NCBI RefSeq assembly: GCF_026151205.1
Contig: NC_087080.1
Span: forward strand, 5,870,797 to 5,934,796
Length of the DNA: 64,000 nt
Direction: 5' to 3'
Source: Bolinopsis microptera
Lineage: Eukaryota; Ctenophora; Tentaculata; Lobata; Bolinopsidae
Below, one piece after another: positions 1 through 12,700 of the stretch (its first letter is position 1; every line of letters begins with the position of its first letter). The notes under the pieces were generated by a model. It made no database searches and had not been told where the DNA came from. It worked only from the letters and a program-made list of their open reading frames with translations. A program made the position numbers and the translations under genes.

Positions 1-795
1 TAGAAAATAGACCCCATATTTTTATAAAATTCAGAGAATTCCCTTTGTACAATGTTTGTACAATGTTTGTACGACCGCCCACGTGCAAATTAGGTAAAAA
101 GCAAAAGGTTGCCAAGTAACTATGGTAACGAGGGTTGTTACACGCACGTGCACGTGCAAAGATTGTTAAAACGGCATTTTTATCGGTTTTGTTGATATTA
201 CGTTGTGTTTAGTGCGAGCAACATTTTAATCGGCTGTATCTTCGGTTGAGTAGGATATTTTTAGACTCGATTTAAACTTACAAACAAAAAATACTATTAA
301 GCTATAAGCTTCCTCCCTGTGACCACGGGTTTTCTAGTATTTGTATAAAATATTGTTTTTGAGTTATTTAACGAGTGATGGTAAAATTTTGTGATTTTGG
401 CCACAAGCCCAGTACAGCTATACCGTCAAGTCTAGTTTGTCGATTAAACATTAGCTAACTTACACAGTAACTAAAGTAAAAGTTAGTGAGAGTGACTAAT
501 AACAGTAAGTAATAAGTAACTATGCTGATCTCTTGTGACAAGTTCTGTGTAGTAATTAAATACACTCTCATTCGTCTACCAATAATCCATCTTCAAGTAT
601 TCCAATGAAATACTTGTCCGTCGTGTATTACTCACTAACTCAAACTTTTCGAAGTAAAGCTATGATTGTTATTAATGTTCTATTTGAACACACTACCTGT
701 GAAGCTTTAGGTAAATAGTTCAAGTGAAGACTCCTATTATTATTAATAAAGTAAGATATTATCTAATCTTACAATTATAAACTGTGTATCCCCAG
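1..795. other. Intron sequence upstream of the first visible TTC39 exon
   Basis: No coding exon was recognised. The stretch has two direct copies of ACAATGTTTGT near 50-72 and CACGTGCA E-box-like words near 80 and 143-157. It ends in a pyrimidine-poor acceptor (tatccccag) at 795. Confidence 0.5.
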
Positions 796-3700
796 GATAG
801 AAGCAGCGCGGGAATGCGTGGCCTGCTACAAGGACACCGACATGTACGCAGCCATGGCCTACTGTAATATAGGCTTCATGCAGGCTATCATGACGTTTGA
901 CAGGGAGAACATTGCTCAGAGTCTGGTGGATATTGACGCTGCAATGCAGGTTATTGAGGGGTGGGGTAATGTTAAATTTTCATATTGTTTTATCTACTGT
1001 TGGGTAATAATGTGAATGATCGTGATGTTATTAATATTGTGATTAAATTTTGATGTTACAAATTCATAAATCTGTAATTTTGTATGAACATCGTGATCTA
1101 ACGTTCGATACCTTCGTTACCCTTCATCTCGTCAACTTTTATAACTTCCAAATTTATGTCTCAAATTGAAAACTCAATAATAAGATAAGTTCCATGCATA
1201 GAAATTATCACGTCTATTAGTTAGTAAAGTAATTAGCATCATTCGTTCTGAACGGTGAAGTTAATTCGATTGGTGGTTACAGTGGAATGGAAATTATTAT
1301 CATTAGTTTGTATAATCATTAGTTCTAGAAAGTTTTAAGTTAATTGAATTGTTAGTTCAAACTACGACTAGACTATCCATTGTTTAAATTGTACGTGGAA
1401 ATTTAATGTTTTTGTTTTATTTATTGTTTTCATTAAATTACGACACCTACACCTATGGAACAAAAGCAATAAAAAGATAAAAGAGACAATAATATTTGAA
1501 AAATTAATTTGATTCGCCTATTAAGTTAGCTAAATTTTGTGCCACAACAAAGTTTTGTCTTCCTCATAGTCCCACAAAAGGTTTACCTTTTCATCACTAT
1601 AAAAGCACATTTAACTCTCCAACCACATTATTCGACCACATCACTACAACCATGAAGTATATACTTTTAGTTGTGTTCCTGTTCGGCACTGTCGGTTCTA
1701 AGTTGTACAGTCAGCTGAGTCTTGGAGCTGCACTCCAGAAACCCGGACAACTTCTGAGTCTCTACACCGTGTACTCTGACGATGAGGGGAAGGAAAAGTC
1801 TGCTGATAGGTTGAAACTCTTTACAAGAACAGTGAAAGAAATCGCAAAAGGGAACTCTGATCACCCTTCATGGAAACTAGGCCTCAACAAGTTCGCTGAT
1901 ATGAGTTCTGAGGAGAAACATGGTTTCCTAGGACTAAACTCTTCACTTCTCCACCAGGGAAAGGAACTATCGTTTACTCTGAAATCTGGTAAGAAGCAGA
2001 AAGTGAAGGAAGCAGTGGACTGGAGAGAAGAGGGTAAGACGACAGGGGTTAAAGACCAAGGCAGCTGCGGATCCTGCTGGGCTTTTGGAGCTGTTGGACC
2101 TCTGGAAACAACATACGCTATTATGACTGGAAAATTAAAGTCTTTTTCAGAGCAGGAATACACGGACTGTGTTTTCCCTTCGGAAGGATGCGATGGTGGA
2201 TTTTACGAAACCGCATGGGATTACTCAAAGGATAATGGACGTCTAAGTCTGACAACAGACGCCCCCTATACCGGAACAAGCAGCAAGAGGAAATGTAAAG
2301 CATATAAAAGGAAACACAACGGTTTGATTGCTGCCAAGTTTCATCACAGGAAATCGTACTACACAATCCCTGCGGGAGAGAAGAATCTTATCACGTATTT
2401 AGCTAAATCAGCAGTTGGGATTGCCTTTGAAGTGACAGACATTTTCTTTAACTACGAGAGTGGAATTATTAAAGACACGACATGCAAGTGCGGTAACAAA
2501 GGGTGTGGTCAATGGGGGATGGCTAACCACGCTGTAACTGCTGTGGGGTACACGGCCAAGTCCATGATTGTAAAGAACAGTTGGGGTACTTCCTGGGGCG
2601 AGAAAGGTTATTTCCGAACTGCCAGAGGTACAGACAAATGCGAGTACTACAGATGGGGAGCAGTTCCCAAGTTGGTTAAGACGAATAAAAAAGACAACGA
2701 TCCAGCCTACGTTCCTGAAGAAGAGGAGGAAGATTGTGAGACTGAGACAGAGGAGGGATGTCCCTGTGGTACTGTCATGTGTGAGGGTACATGTAAACAT
2801 GCTCACATGTGTTAACTAGCAGGAGCTCGGGAATGCAAATGTTCATGTTCGATCTGTGTTATTTTTGAAATATTATTAAACAGTCGTTTTCTTTTTTCCC
2901 ACTTTACTATAAACTAGCAGAAAGTCCGTCCATCAGAAGCTTAACATTGGAGTTACGTGGTAACCGGAACCCGATAAAGTGGTGTCAAGACACTTGCAAA
3001 TAAAATATATTTATTTATTTGGCGTACTCTTCAGTTCCGGTTACCGGCTGTTTTCTTATGTCATTATTTTCATTGACACGTCAGAAATTAGAGAAAGTAG
3101 GCTATCACTTCAAACCTAACCCAAACCTCCGGGACAGACAAGGGTCGACCGAGTCCTCGGCCTCGGCCTCGGTTTTACCGAGGAATGGCGATTTTTCCTC
3201 GGCCTCGGCCTCGGCCTCGGTCAGGAGGACAATTCCTCGGTTCGCCTCGGCCTCGGTCAAAAATAGATTCGAAATTCCTCGGCCTCGGCGAAATTTGACG
3301 ATTTTACCGAGGATTTGACCGAGGATTTTTGTAAGGTTTGTGAGGTTAATGTAAACGAATTTGTAAAATTGAAAATAAAACGACCAATTGACCAGGACAC
3401 AAAACTAAAAATATCATAGTCTAAGATTCATCGTCTGATGAAATGACAATATCTGAGCACTCTGAATCAGAATAATCTTCTGTGCACAGCTCAGAAGAAG
3501 GGGGACAGTCCTCTTTATTTGGGGCTTCAAATTCATTTGGACAGGGGCCGAAGTTGTCCCCAAATGTTCCGATGTTCTTTTTGAGAAACAAGCACCCCTC
3601 AAAGTTTGTTGGCTTAAGGCTGAGGCGATTTAACTTCAGGATGTGCCCTGCTGTAGAAAACAATCTCTCTGGTGCTGCTGAGCTCGCCGGCGCAGATAGA

Positions 3701-6700
3701 TATTTCCTTGAACGCTCAGCAAGGTTCGGATAGGGGTGGGCGACAATTGACCCCCCGACAATTGACCCCCCGACAATTGACCCCCGACAATTTACCCCCC
3801 GACAATTGACCCACGGCTGACCTTGACCCTGACCCAGGACCCAGGACCCAAGACCCAGGACCCAGGACCCAGGACCCTGACCCTGACCCTGACCCTAACC
3901 CTAACCCTGACCCAGGACCCGATCAATTGACCCCAGTGTAATTACATGGGGGTCAATTGTCGGGGGGTCAATTGTCGTACTAAACCCTAGATTTCGCGAC
4001 AATTGACCCCAGTGTAATTACATAGGGGTCAATTGTCGGGGGGTCAATTGTCGGGGGGTCAATTGTCGGGGGTCAATTGTCGGGGGGTCAATTGTCGCGG
4101 TACCTCGGATAGCTCTGCTTATTAGCATGCCCACTCCTGACTCTTGGCGAACTTGCCCCTTCATAATGATTGTAACGTGTGTACACAGTATAGTACACAG
4201 TACAATCTGATTAGGTACAGTGCGCTTTTCCTAATAAACAATGCCCTTTTTCCCAACAATTTTTCTGCCAAAATTCCTCGGCCTCGGTCAAAATTTGCAC
4301 TCCTCGGCCTCGGCCTCGGCCTCGGTCAAAAAAAGAAACCTCGGTTGTCCTCGGCCTCGGTCTTAACTAACTGTATTTTCCTCGGCCTCGGCCTCGGTCG
4401 AAAATCCTGCCCTCGGTCGACCCCTGGGGACAGAACATTCTTCTGCTCCTCCTTTTCCACATTCCTCAGCGAGCTGAACGATGAATGATCCGTCTCCAGC
4501 GCAGCCTTTACTGAGTTGGAATTTTAAAAATCTAATATTTAGAGCGGTACTAGGGAGTATTTAATTCTTAACAATACAGCAAATTCTATAAATACCCCCA
4601 GAATAGATTAAATAACCTCATTACAAATAAGTTACGGTGATTCGTGCGGAGTGATTTAACTAAAGCTGCGTGTCAGAACGTTTAACACAACATAGCATAA
4701 CTCAAGCTGTGCAAATGATTTGTGCAAATGATTTGACTGTAATTATCAAATTGGAGTATCACAAACAGATCAGGTCTCCGAATAGCTGTAATGTCACGGC
4801 TTCACGGCTGACATGACCTCTAGAATCTATAACGTAATTTGATGACCAGGTAATTAGATGAGAGACAGTGATATAAGGACGGGAAGATTTGATTTTCAGT
4901 TTTATTTAAAAGCTTGGTCGGTGACACACAGTTCAAACCCTTCAATAGGTCGAGACAAATTCTTATTCCTTGTGTTTGATACGTCCTGTAATTTGGCAGT
5001 TCCGTCCGTTAATCTTCGTTAATATTTTGCTTTGCGTCTGGAAAGTTATGAAGCTCGTGATAGTGGTACTAGCTACACTGCTGTGTGGGGGACAATGTGA
5101 GGAGGATTGTTCTTCAATCCGAGACTACAATACACAATGTGCCGGCTGGTTTGACCTGGGGTACTGTGAGTCTGACTCACAGTTTCACAAGCAAGCCAGG
5201 AAACTGTGTCCTAGCTCCTGCTCCAACTGTGGGTTCCAGTTCACTAAACAAGACGACTGTCCTAATCTAGAAGACACACTACCACAGTGCCACAAGTGGA
5301 TGCTAGCTGGCAAGTGCTCCTACCTGGGACAGGACTACGACTACACGATGAAGCACTGCCCGTTCTCCTGTAATGGGTGTCAGGTCGCGCTGTACGGTGA
5401 GGGGGAGGAATGCGCGCAGCTCTCTGACTACAACACACACTGCAGGAAGTGGGCCGAGAAGGGGCTGTGTGACCGGGCTTCTCACTCTGGGTTCATGGCT
5501 AAGAACTGCTCGTACTCCTGTGCTGGGTGCAAGGATGAGATCTGCGCTGTGGCTAGGGATGTGTCCGACTCTTGTGCTAACTACAAGTCTAGAGGTTGGT
5601 GTGAGAGGAACCATTTCTACTACAAGGACATTGCCAACGATTGTCAGGCTACCTGCAACAACTGTACTTAGACCAGAGTGGAGTCAGGGACGCGTTTAGT
5701 GGAGTCAGGGACGCGTTTAGTGGAGTCAGGGACGCGTTTAGTGGAGTCAAAGACTCGCTAGTGGTTAGTGGAGTCAGGGACTACTTTAGTGGTGTCACGG
5801 ATACGTTTATGGATTTTAATTTTGAGACTTCTTGACTTAAATGTGAGATATGTGACCAGCTCTTGATTTAATTATGTGTATAATAAATTGAAGGTTCCAA
5901 TTTAGAATATGTTTTGAGGAGAGCTATTGTAAGAGTTTTACACAATTCTCGTAGTTATGATCTTAATTGGAGCAAGTAATTTTTAAACATTTGTACGGTA
6001 TCTTGTCATGCCATACATTGAGCGTTTAAAATAGTTTTTATAATTATGTTTTTTATGTTAACATGATATTATGGTTTACTAATTTGGGGAAAAATTGTAC
6101 GTATTGGATCAAATAATTTTATTAACTTATCGTGTTCATCTTGTCATTCACCTAGAATTCTTAGGATTTTAAGGCTTTGTTAACAAGGTTTGGCCGTTAG
6201 AGGGTCCGCAGTAGTCCCATTACCTTAGTATTGCTGTACAACTACTACACAAATTTTAAGGAAGAACTAAAATCTCTTCTAGGGGGAGGCAGCAATCACA
6301 TACATAATTTATTCGAAGTTCATATTACCTTCTCACAGGTATTTCTTAAGAGTCCTCCATGAAAACTGCATATTATCCGGGCTAATTTATTCGCATAACA
6401 TTGTCGATAACACTGTGCTGTAGTACACGTTCTGTCTACAATTATACCGGATGCCACGTCGTAGCCTATGGCTACAGGCCACAGGTACATAGCTTCCTAT
6501 AATACTTCCTGACTCTAAAAACTCCAGATTTTCTAATTTATTTTCCTCTCGCAGGGCCATGCGACTGTTTTCAAGAAATGCTCTCATTTCCTTCTTTGTT
6601 TGTGTTACAGTAATGTAACAGTCTCCGCGTCTGAGTTTGAACGATCCTATACGTGGGGGGGGGGGGGGGGGGGATATGGTGCGGATTCTTGCTCTCATCG

Positions 6701-9700
6701 TGGACCAAAGACTAAATCGATGTTGCCAGCTGCACTTGGTTATATAAGACCTTTTTATAGGTCTTATCAGTCAAGTCTGTCCACAGAAATAAAGAGTATA
6801 GAGTCAAATGACAAATGAGTCTGAAATACATACCTTAATATTCAAAAGGTAAAATGTAACAAAAAATCTCTATATAAAGTTATTGAAAAGGTAGGTTTTT
6901 GGAGAACACCAATCACCATAACTCCATAAGCGACCTACACCAACAGTAAGAAAAAAAGGTGGATATTTGTTGCTGCTGTAAACTTGTGGTGCCTACCCCT
7001 AGCACCGAATCTGCTGAAAGTTCACTAAATATCTAAATGTTAAGCAGTATAGGTACGGTACCTATACCTTAATAAGGTACCTTCTCTTAACGGTACCGTA
7101 CTTTGAGTTAGGTTTACAGGATACTCATAAATACATGCTAAACGAAGAGGTCTCCTCCTAGTTGTCGGAGTGGCCTGCATCACACATTCACACACATCTT
7201 TTCAACGGTGTAACATGTTCCTCCATTCCACTCGTTTTAGAGCTAACTGTTTTACTGCGTCTCTGCTGATGTTATCGATACCTGTAAAGTCCGCCGCTTC
7301 CTCGAGTACACAGGCCATCCAGCCTTTGCGGGGTCGTCCTCTCAGTCTCTTTCCATAGTTTGGTTTCCAATCTAGTAAAAAATTGGGAAACCGTGTCTCT
7401 GGCATTCTGTCCGTACCACCTTAGTCTAGCCGAACCGATGAAAGTTTCAATAGACTTAATTCCAGCAGGATACTCGTGGCTACTAAATTAATTAGATTGT
7501 CTACATTTACAAGACTAAAGTAAATTAAACCTGTTTAGAAAATAATATTAGCGCGATGATACCAGCGATAAATCCAAAGTAGCTTGAATTATAATAGAAT
7601 TATTGTTTTGCAGGTGATAAATTCGTATCGACACAAAGACAACATGGTGAGTTACCTGATGAGTTACGTGAAAAACAGGGACTTTTCTACTTTCGCCGAG
7701 CTGGAGGTTCACGCTGAATTGGTATGTTAATCATCTGCACGTGCGTCGTACAATATGTGCACACTTATAATTTATATGCACGTGCCCTTGTTTTCTGTGT
7801 ATTAAATGTGAATATGCCTATTGTTTGTGTGCTTCTATAGCGCTATCACTAAGATAGCGAATCTTGAGTTTTAAATGCAGAGTTAATCCTAAGGGTGAAA
7901 GTGAAAGTGATTAGCCTTGATCGTAACTAAACGGCAAAATCAATATCTGTACTGACAAGGGCTCGGATCCGAATTCAGTTAACTTATCAAGTTCTTAAAA
8001 ACTAAGATTCTAAATTATCTTACTCCTCAGACTCCTTGACCTTATCCTGGTCACGTGACCACAATAACTGCTAGTATTAGCTAGTACAGAAATTATACAA
8101 AAGAAAAGTAAACTCCTAGATTCCCTATATCTAGAAGTTTACTTTTCTTGAATAACAAATATTAATTGGTAAACAATGTAAAGTTTGTTCCCATATTAAA
8201 GTACTTACGGGCATCGTCGACATCCAATACTTCAGATACATGTTCACATTCTGTAGCATCATCCGATCTGTACGCTCCTGTTGCACAGGCTTCACAAGAA
8301 TTTCCATCTGAGTTTGAGATGTATCCTGCGGAGCAAGGAGTGCATTTCTCTGATCCTTTTGTTCAGTGACGTAGTTGTCAGGGCAATCTGTGCAGATTTC
8401 GACTGTGTTATCTCTGTATTTTCCTCTTGCACAGGCTTTACAAGAAATTCCATCTGAGTTTGAGATGTATCCTGCGGGGCAAGGAGTGCATGTCTCTGAT
8501 CCTTTTTGTCCAGTGAAGGTGTTGTCAGGGCAATCTGTGCAGATCTCGACTTTGTTATCTCTGTATGTTCCCTTGGCACATGTCAACACATTCCGTACGT
8601 TCCTCGTTAGAAGCCTCTCCTAAATTACAGAGTGTGCAGACATCACTGATAGTGTTCCTACCACATGCTATACAGACTGTTTGATCCGCTGGTTGATACG
8701 TCCCCGCTGGGCAGTGCTCTTTTCTTTCAAATACTGCAATCTCCCACGTCACTAATTTACCTCCGTCGCTTTTCTCTAGCTTCACCGTATCTCCGTTCTT
8801 ACAGTCCGGGTCATAAGAGACACTAGCAGTGTCTCCTCCTTCAAAAAAGGTTGTTAGCTTCAGATGACTGTCACAGGAGTTCCCTTCACAGGAAGAGCAG
8901 TCAGTATGTGAGCAAGTCCAGGTTGCACCAGGTTTACCACCTTGCTGAAACCGCACAACCTTGTCTATACAGTACATCCGGTCAAGTTTTATCTTTAACC
9001 ATCTAAGACCGCCAGTTTTTAAGGAAGCACTAGACTTAGTATTCAGGTTCTGATCTATGGCGTTTGCAGCAATGTCCGAGGAGGCGTTGGTGCCAGAGTG
9101 TTCCGCACTATCTGGTATAACCTCACCAGGCTGTCTTTGTCTCATCTTCGCACAATGAGACAGTGACAGAGAAAATATCAATCGATATATTATTAACATC
9201 GTCATTGTATCTGATAAAAGTTAATGTAACTTGTTATTAACTTAGTACTTCGTATTAATTTATGATAATGTTTTAAAAACCGTGGTGTAAAAATGCAGAA
9301 ATTTCTATGGAGCCGTATTAACAAATGACGCCAATAATAAATCAATATGCCCGCTTAAATGGTAAGCATTAAACCGACCGGTTTGGGTTTAGGTTGCTGG
9401 ACCGGAAACGACCGAATATCAATCAATTTTCCAGTTTGCCGGACCGGAACTGGGTGCTAAAAATAGGAAATTTAAGGCTGCCGAAAATTGCTGGAAAATT
9501 GAAATTAATCCTTATTTGTAGGCTTTTTTTCGATTAAAATACTAAAAGCAAGCAGTGCAGCAGTCAATGGGTGATATGCTGTACGAGGAGAGGTCACTGG
9601 TTGTTTTGCTGTCCGGGCAGCAGTACAGTGTCACTGGTTGATAATATGTTGTGCGAGCAGAGGTCACTGATTGATCTGTTGTATGAGCAGATCTAGAAAC

Positions 9701-12700
9701 GAGTTAAAACAAAATACGTTACCTAGCTACGTATTAAAGATGTAGAGGTTTTTCTAATGGCATAATGGCCTTTGCTTTAACCCTTGGTAAAACAGGGACA
9801 GATTGTTCTAGAAATAAAACCAAAGATCCAGCTCTCACAAGTTTGTTGCGTCGATGTAACTGAGGACAATGCCCGTAATTTTTCTAATGGCATAATGGCC
9901 TTTGTTTTAACCCTTGGTATAAGAGAAGCTAGCAATGGGTTTGCTTGCCACAATAAAGCAGGAACGGGGGGAAGCCAAGGGGTATTTTGGGGTATTATGG
10001 GGATACCTTAATGGATTTTGGAAATCCCCCATAATAAAGTCCCCCATAATACCCCAAAATTACCCAAAATTGTTCTAAATATTCATTGTGGGCAACAGTT
10101 TATGTTTAATCACAAACCAGTTTCAGTCCATTTTTGGCACTTTTACGACTTTGAAATAAAACTTTGGCCTCTGATTAGAGTAAAAGCCACACTTGGGCAT
10201 AAAGATGTCCAACATTATCACATTTAGGGGTGTACAGCATAAATTCAAAGTCCTATGACATTAGGACATTAGTTATGAGGCTGCACCTATTTGCGCTCTC
10301 GTGATAATAGCAATTACAGCACTTTATAATGTTGCGACTTCAGCACTTAAAATCAAAATAACTCGGTTTCTGATTGGAGTTAAGAGCTTAAATTGGGCAG
10401 TGAAATGATCATACTGAGTGGGGTAAAGCCTAGTTACAACATCATCAGGCATCAGGCTGTCGAGTTAATAGACCAAAAGCTTGCAAATAGACCAAAAGCT
10501 TGCAAATCTTACCATCTAGAAAAGCAGTTTTTGTCAAAGCAGCAGCTCCAAGTTGACGTTTTCAATAATGCAACGCGAGTAATCTCACTACTAGGGTAGG
10601 CGAAGCTATGACATTATTATGCTAATCCCCTTGGGCTCTTAGAAAGATAGACTAAACTTAAAGCTTAAAAGAGGGCAGTCAGGAATCTTCCTTGCCTTCA
10701 AACCTTTTGTGTCACACATTTCCTGGCCTCAAGAGTTCTTGGATTAGTCTAGAACACCAGATGATTTTGACAATTTGGAGACTCGTATACGGTTCTTACA
10801 ACCACGCTGAATATTTAACGCTCATTTTAGTGGATCTATCTGGCGTCCTGGTGGATTTAATCGATCGCATTTACCTTTAAAACTATTGTATCAAAGCGGA
10901 GTGGTACATACACTATACACGCTCACAGGCTACCACGTCTTGTGTAAACCAGGATTTGGTTTAGGATCGGTCACTCAAAACAACGAAAGATGGAATGACT
11001 GCAAGGTTTCCACAACGTGGCCTGGAGAAAATCTGCACGTTAATGTCGTTGCTGGTATAGTGATGGAGAATCTCCCACGTATGAAGTAGAATTAAACTGC
11101 TCCCTGCGACGCTGTAGAGACATCAGAGATATCCGTAGAAGAAGGTCCCAATAATTAATATCACGCATTCCAGTAATCCTTGCGTTGAAAGCTTTCTGTA
11201 CGCTTTTAAGCTCCTGGATGTCACATATCCTGGAGGGGTGCCATAGCGGGCAACAGTATTCCAGTAGACTACGAACCATCGACTTGTAAAGCGTGAACAT
11301 TATGACTGGTGATTTGGTCTGGAAAATACCCCTTGTCTTCCCCCAGGAACCCTCTGCTTGCAATTCTCATGAATAAAGCATTGTTTTGTCATTGGTCTGG
11401 GTACCTGCTTTGACTCCTTTCTTTGTCTTACAAAAAATCTCACACAAACGGGTCTATTTTAACATTCGCTGACATATTACAAGCTACCATGACTGTGTTC
11501 ATGTCATATCCCAAATTTCAACTAATTTTTACATCCAATTATCAACCAATTTTCAACCGAATAAAAGTCAGAATTTCTATGGAGCAAGTTTCTTATGGAG
11601 AAATTTAACATACATATTATATGAAAATGGTTATTTTGAATTTTGAAAATATTTCGAAATTTGAAAATATTTTAAATTTTGATGATATTTATTTCGTGAC
11701 ATTTCATTGGTCGATTGAAAATCGTATCTGACTTGGTTATTGGGAGGTGCATACGAGACCCCGATATCACGATTCGAGATTTTGTTCGATTCGTTGTGCA
11801 AAAACTGAACAGTTAGAACGAAATATAACATAAAATTGTTTTCAGAACCTATTTAGACGAAAAATATGCATTTCAGGATTTTAGATTAACATTTTATAAA
11901 GAAATTTCCGGTTGAATATCCGGCCATATTCTTGGAAACCGGAACTGGATATTTGTTAACTTCAAAGCAATCCAAGGAAACAGGATCAGGACCGCATAGT
12001 AAGTTAACATCATAAGAAGGCCTCTAGAGAAAGAGAGAAAGTGAGAGACAGAAAGAGACAGAAAAGCAGAAAGAGACAGAAAGAGACAGAAAGAGACGGA
12101 AAGAGACAGACAGAGACAGAAAGAGACAGAAAGAGACAGAAAGAGACAGAAAGAGACAGACAGAGACAGAAAGAGAGTGACCTATGGGAGAGCAACACTC
12201 ACTCGTCGTGATATTTTTACCGTTTCCTAGTAGTATTGTTTATATCATTGTTTTATGACTTCAGATTATGTGATTAAGGGAAGTAGCGGGGGAGTATTTT
12301 TTCGTGTTTCTCGACAGTATTATTATATAATATGATATATTACCTTAAATTTACGACACCGATCGCGATGGCTAAGTTTTGTTAAAGCAAATAATAATTA
12401 ACTCATTATTGAAGTTGAGGGTACTGTTCAGTTCATCATATTGTGATGTAAAAGAATGTAAAGGAATGTAAAGGAATGTAAAGGAATGTACTGTGACTGT
12501 GTTATGAGTTACTGAAGATGAATGAAATGAAGTGACACTGATACCATGAACTAGCAGTATTTATGGTATAATTACTGCACGGACGTATCTGTATCAGATA
12601 GGCCCTCTCAAATAGATAGCTATGAGTGAGCATAGTTCACATTCTTGTACTAGACCCAAAACCCAGTTGAGGGCTTTACAATCACTCGTACAATGAAATA

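Larger units (their letters stand above)
3139..4426. mobile_element. hAT-superfamily DNA transposon, decayed, with an internal MITE
   Basis: The element is bounded by an 8-bp direct repeat GGGACAGA (3131-3138 and 4427-4434). Its ends are inverted: the left starts CAAGGGTCGACCGAG, and the complement of the right starts CAGGGGTCGACCGAG. An 8-bp duplication with CAGGG-type ends is diagnostic of hAT elements. Subterminal arrays of CCTCGG (about 3150-3275 and 4275-4400) fill both ends. A broken hAT transposase C-terminus lies on the minus strand inside, interrupted by a second insertion at 3734-4104. Confidence 0.85.

Noticed and set aside
3019-3318. Open frame with Ser-Ala repeats (SASASV)
   Set aside because: Translation of the CCTCGG array in the end of the hAT element.
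3885-3910. CCCTAA-like words suggesting interstitial telomeric sequence
   Set aside because: Only one or two exact CCCTAA units occur within CCCTGA/CCCAGG repeats inside a MITE, so there is no telomere evidence.
4144-4488. Open frame with LGLGLG repeats
   Set aside because: Translation of the right CCTCGG array of the same hAT element.
5373-5699. Open frame overlapping the ShKT gene
   Set aside because: Frame shadow of the ShKT coding sequence, which has a signal peptide and four intact modules.
12010-12198. Minus-strand open frame rich in Ser, Leu, Phe and Cys
   Set aside because: Translation of the AGAGACAGAA microsatellite.
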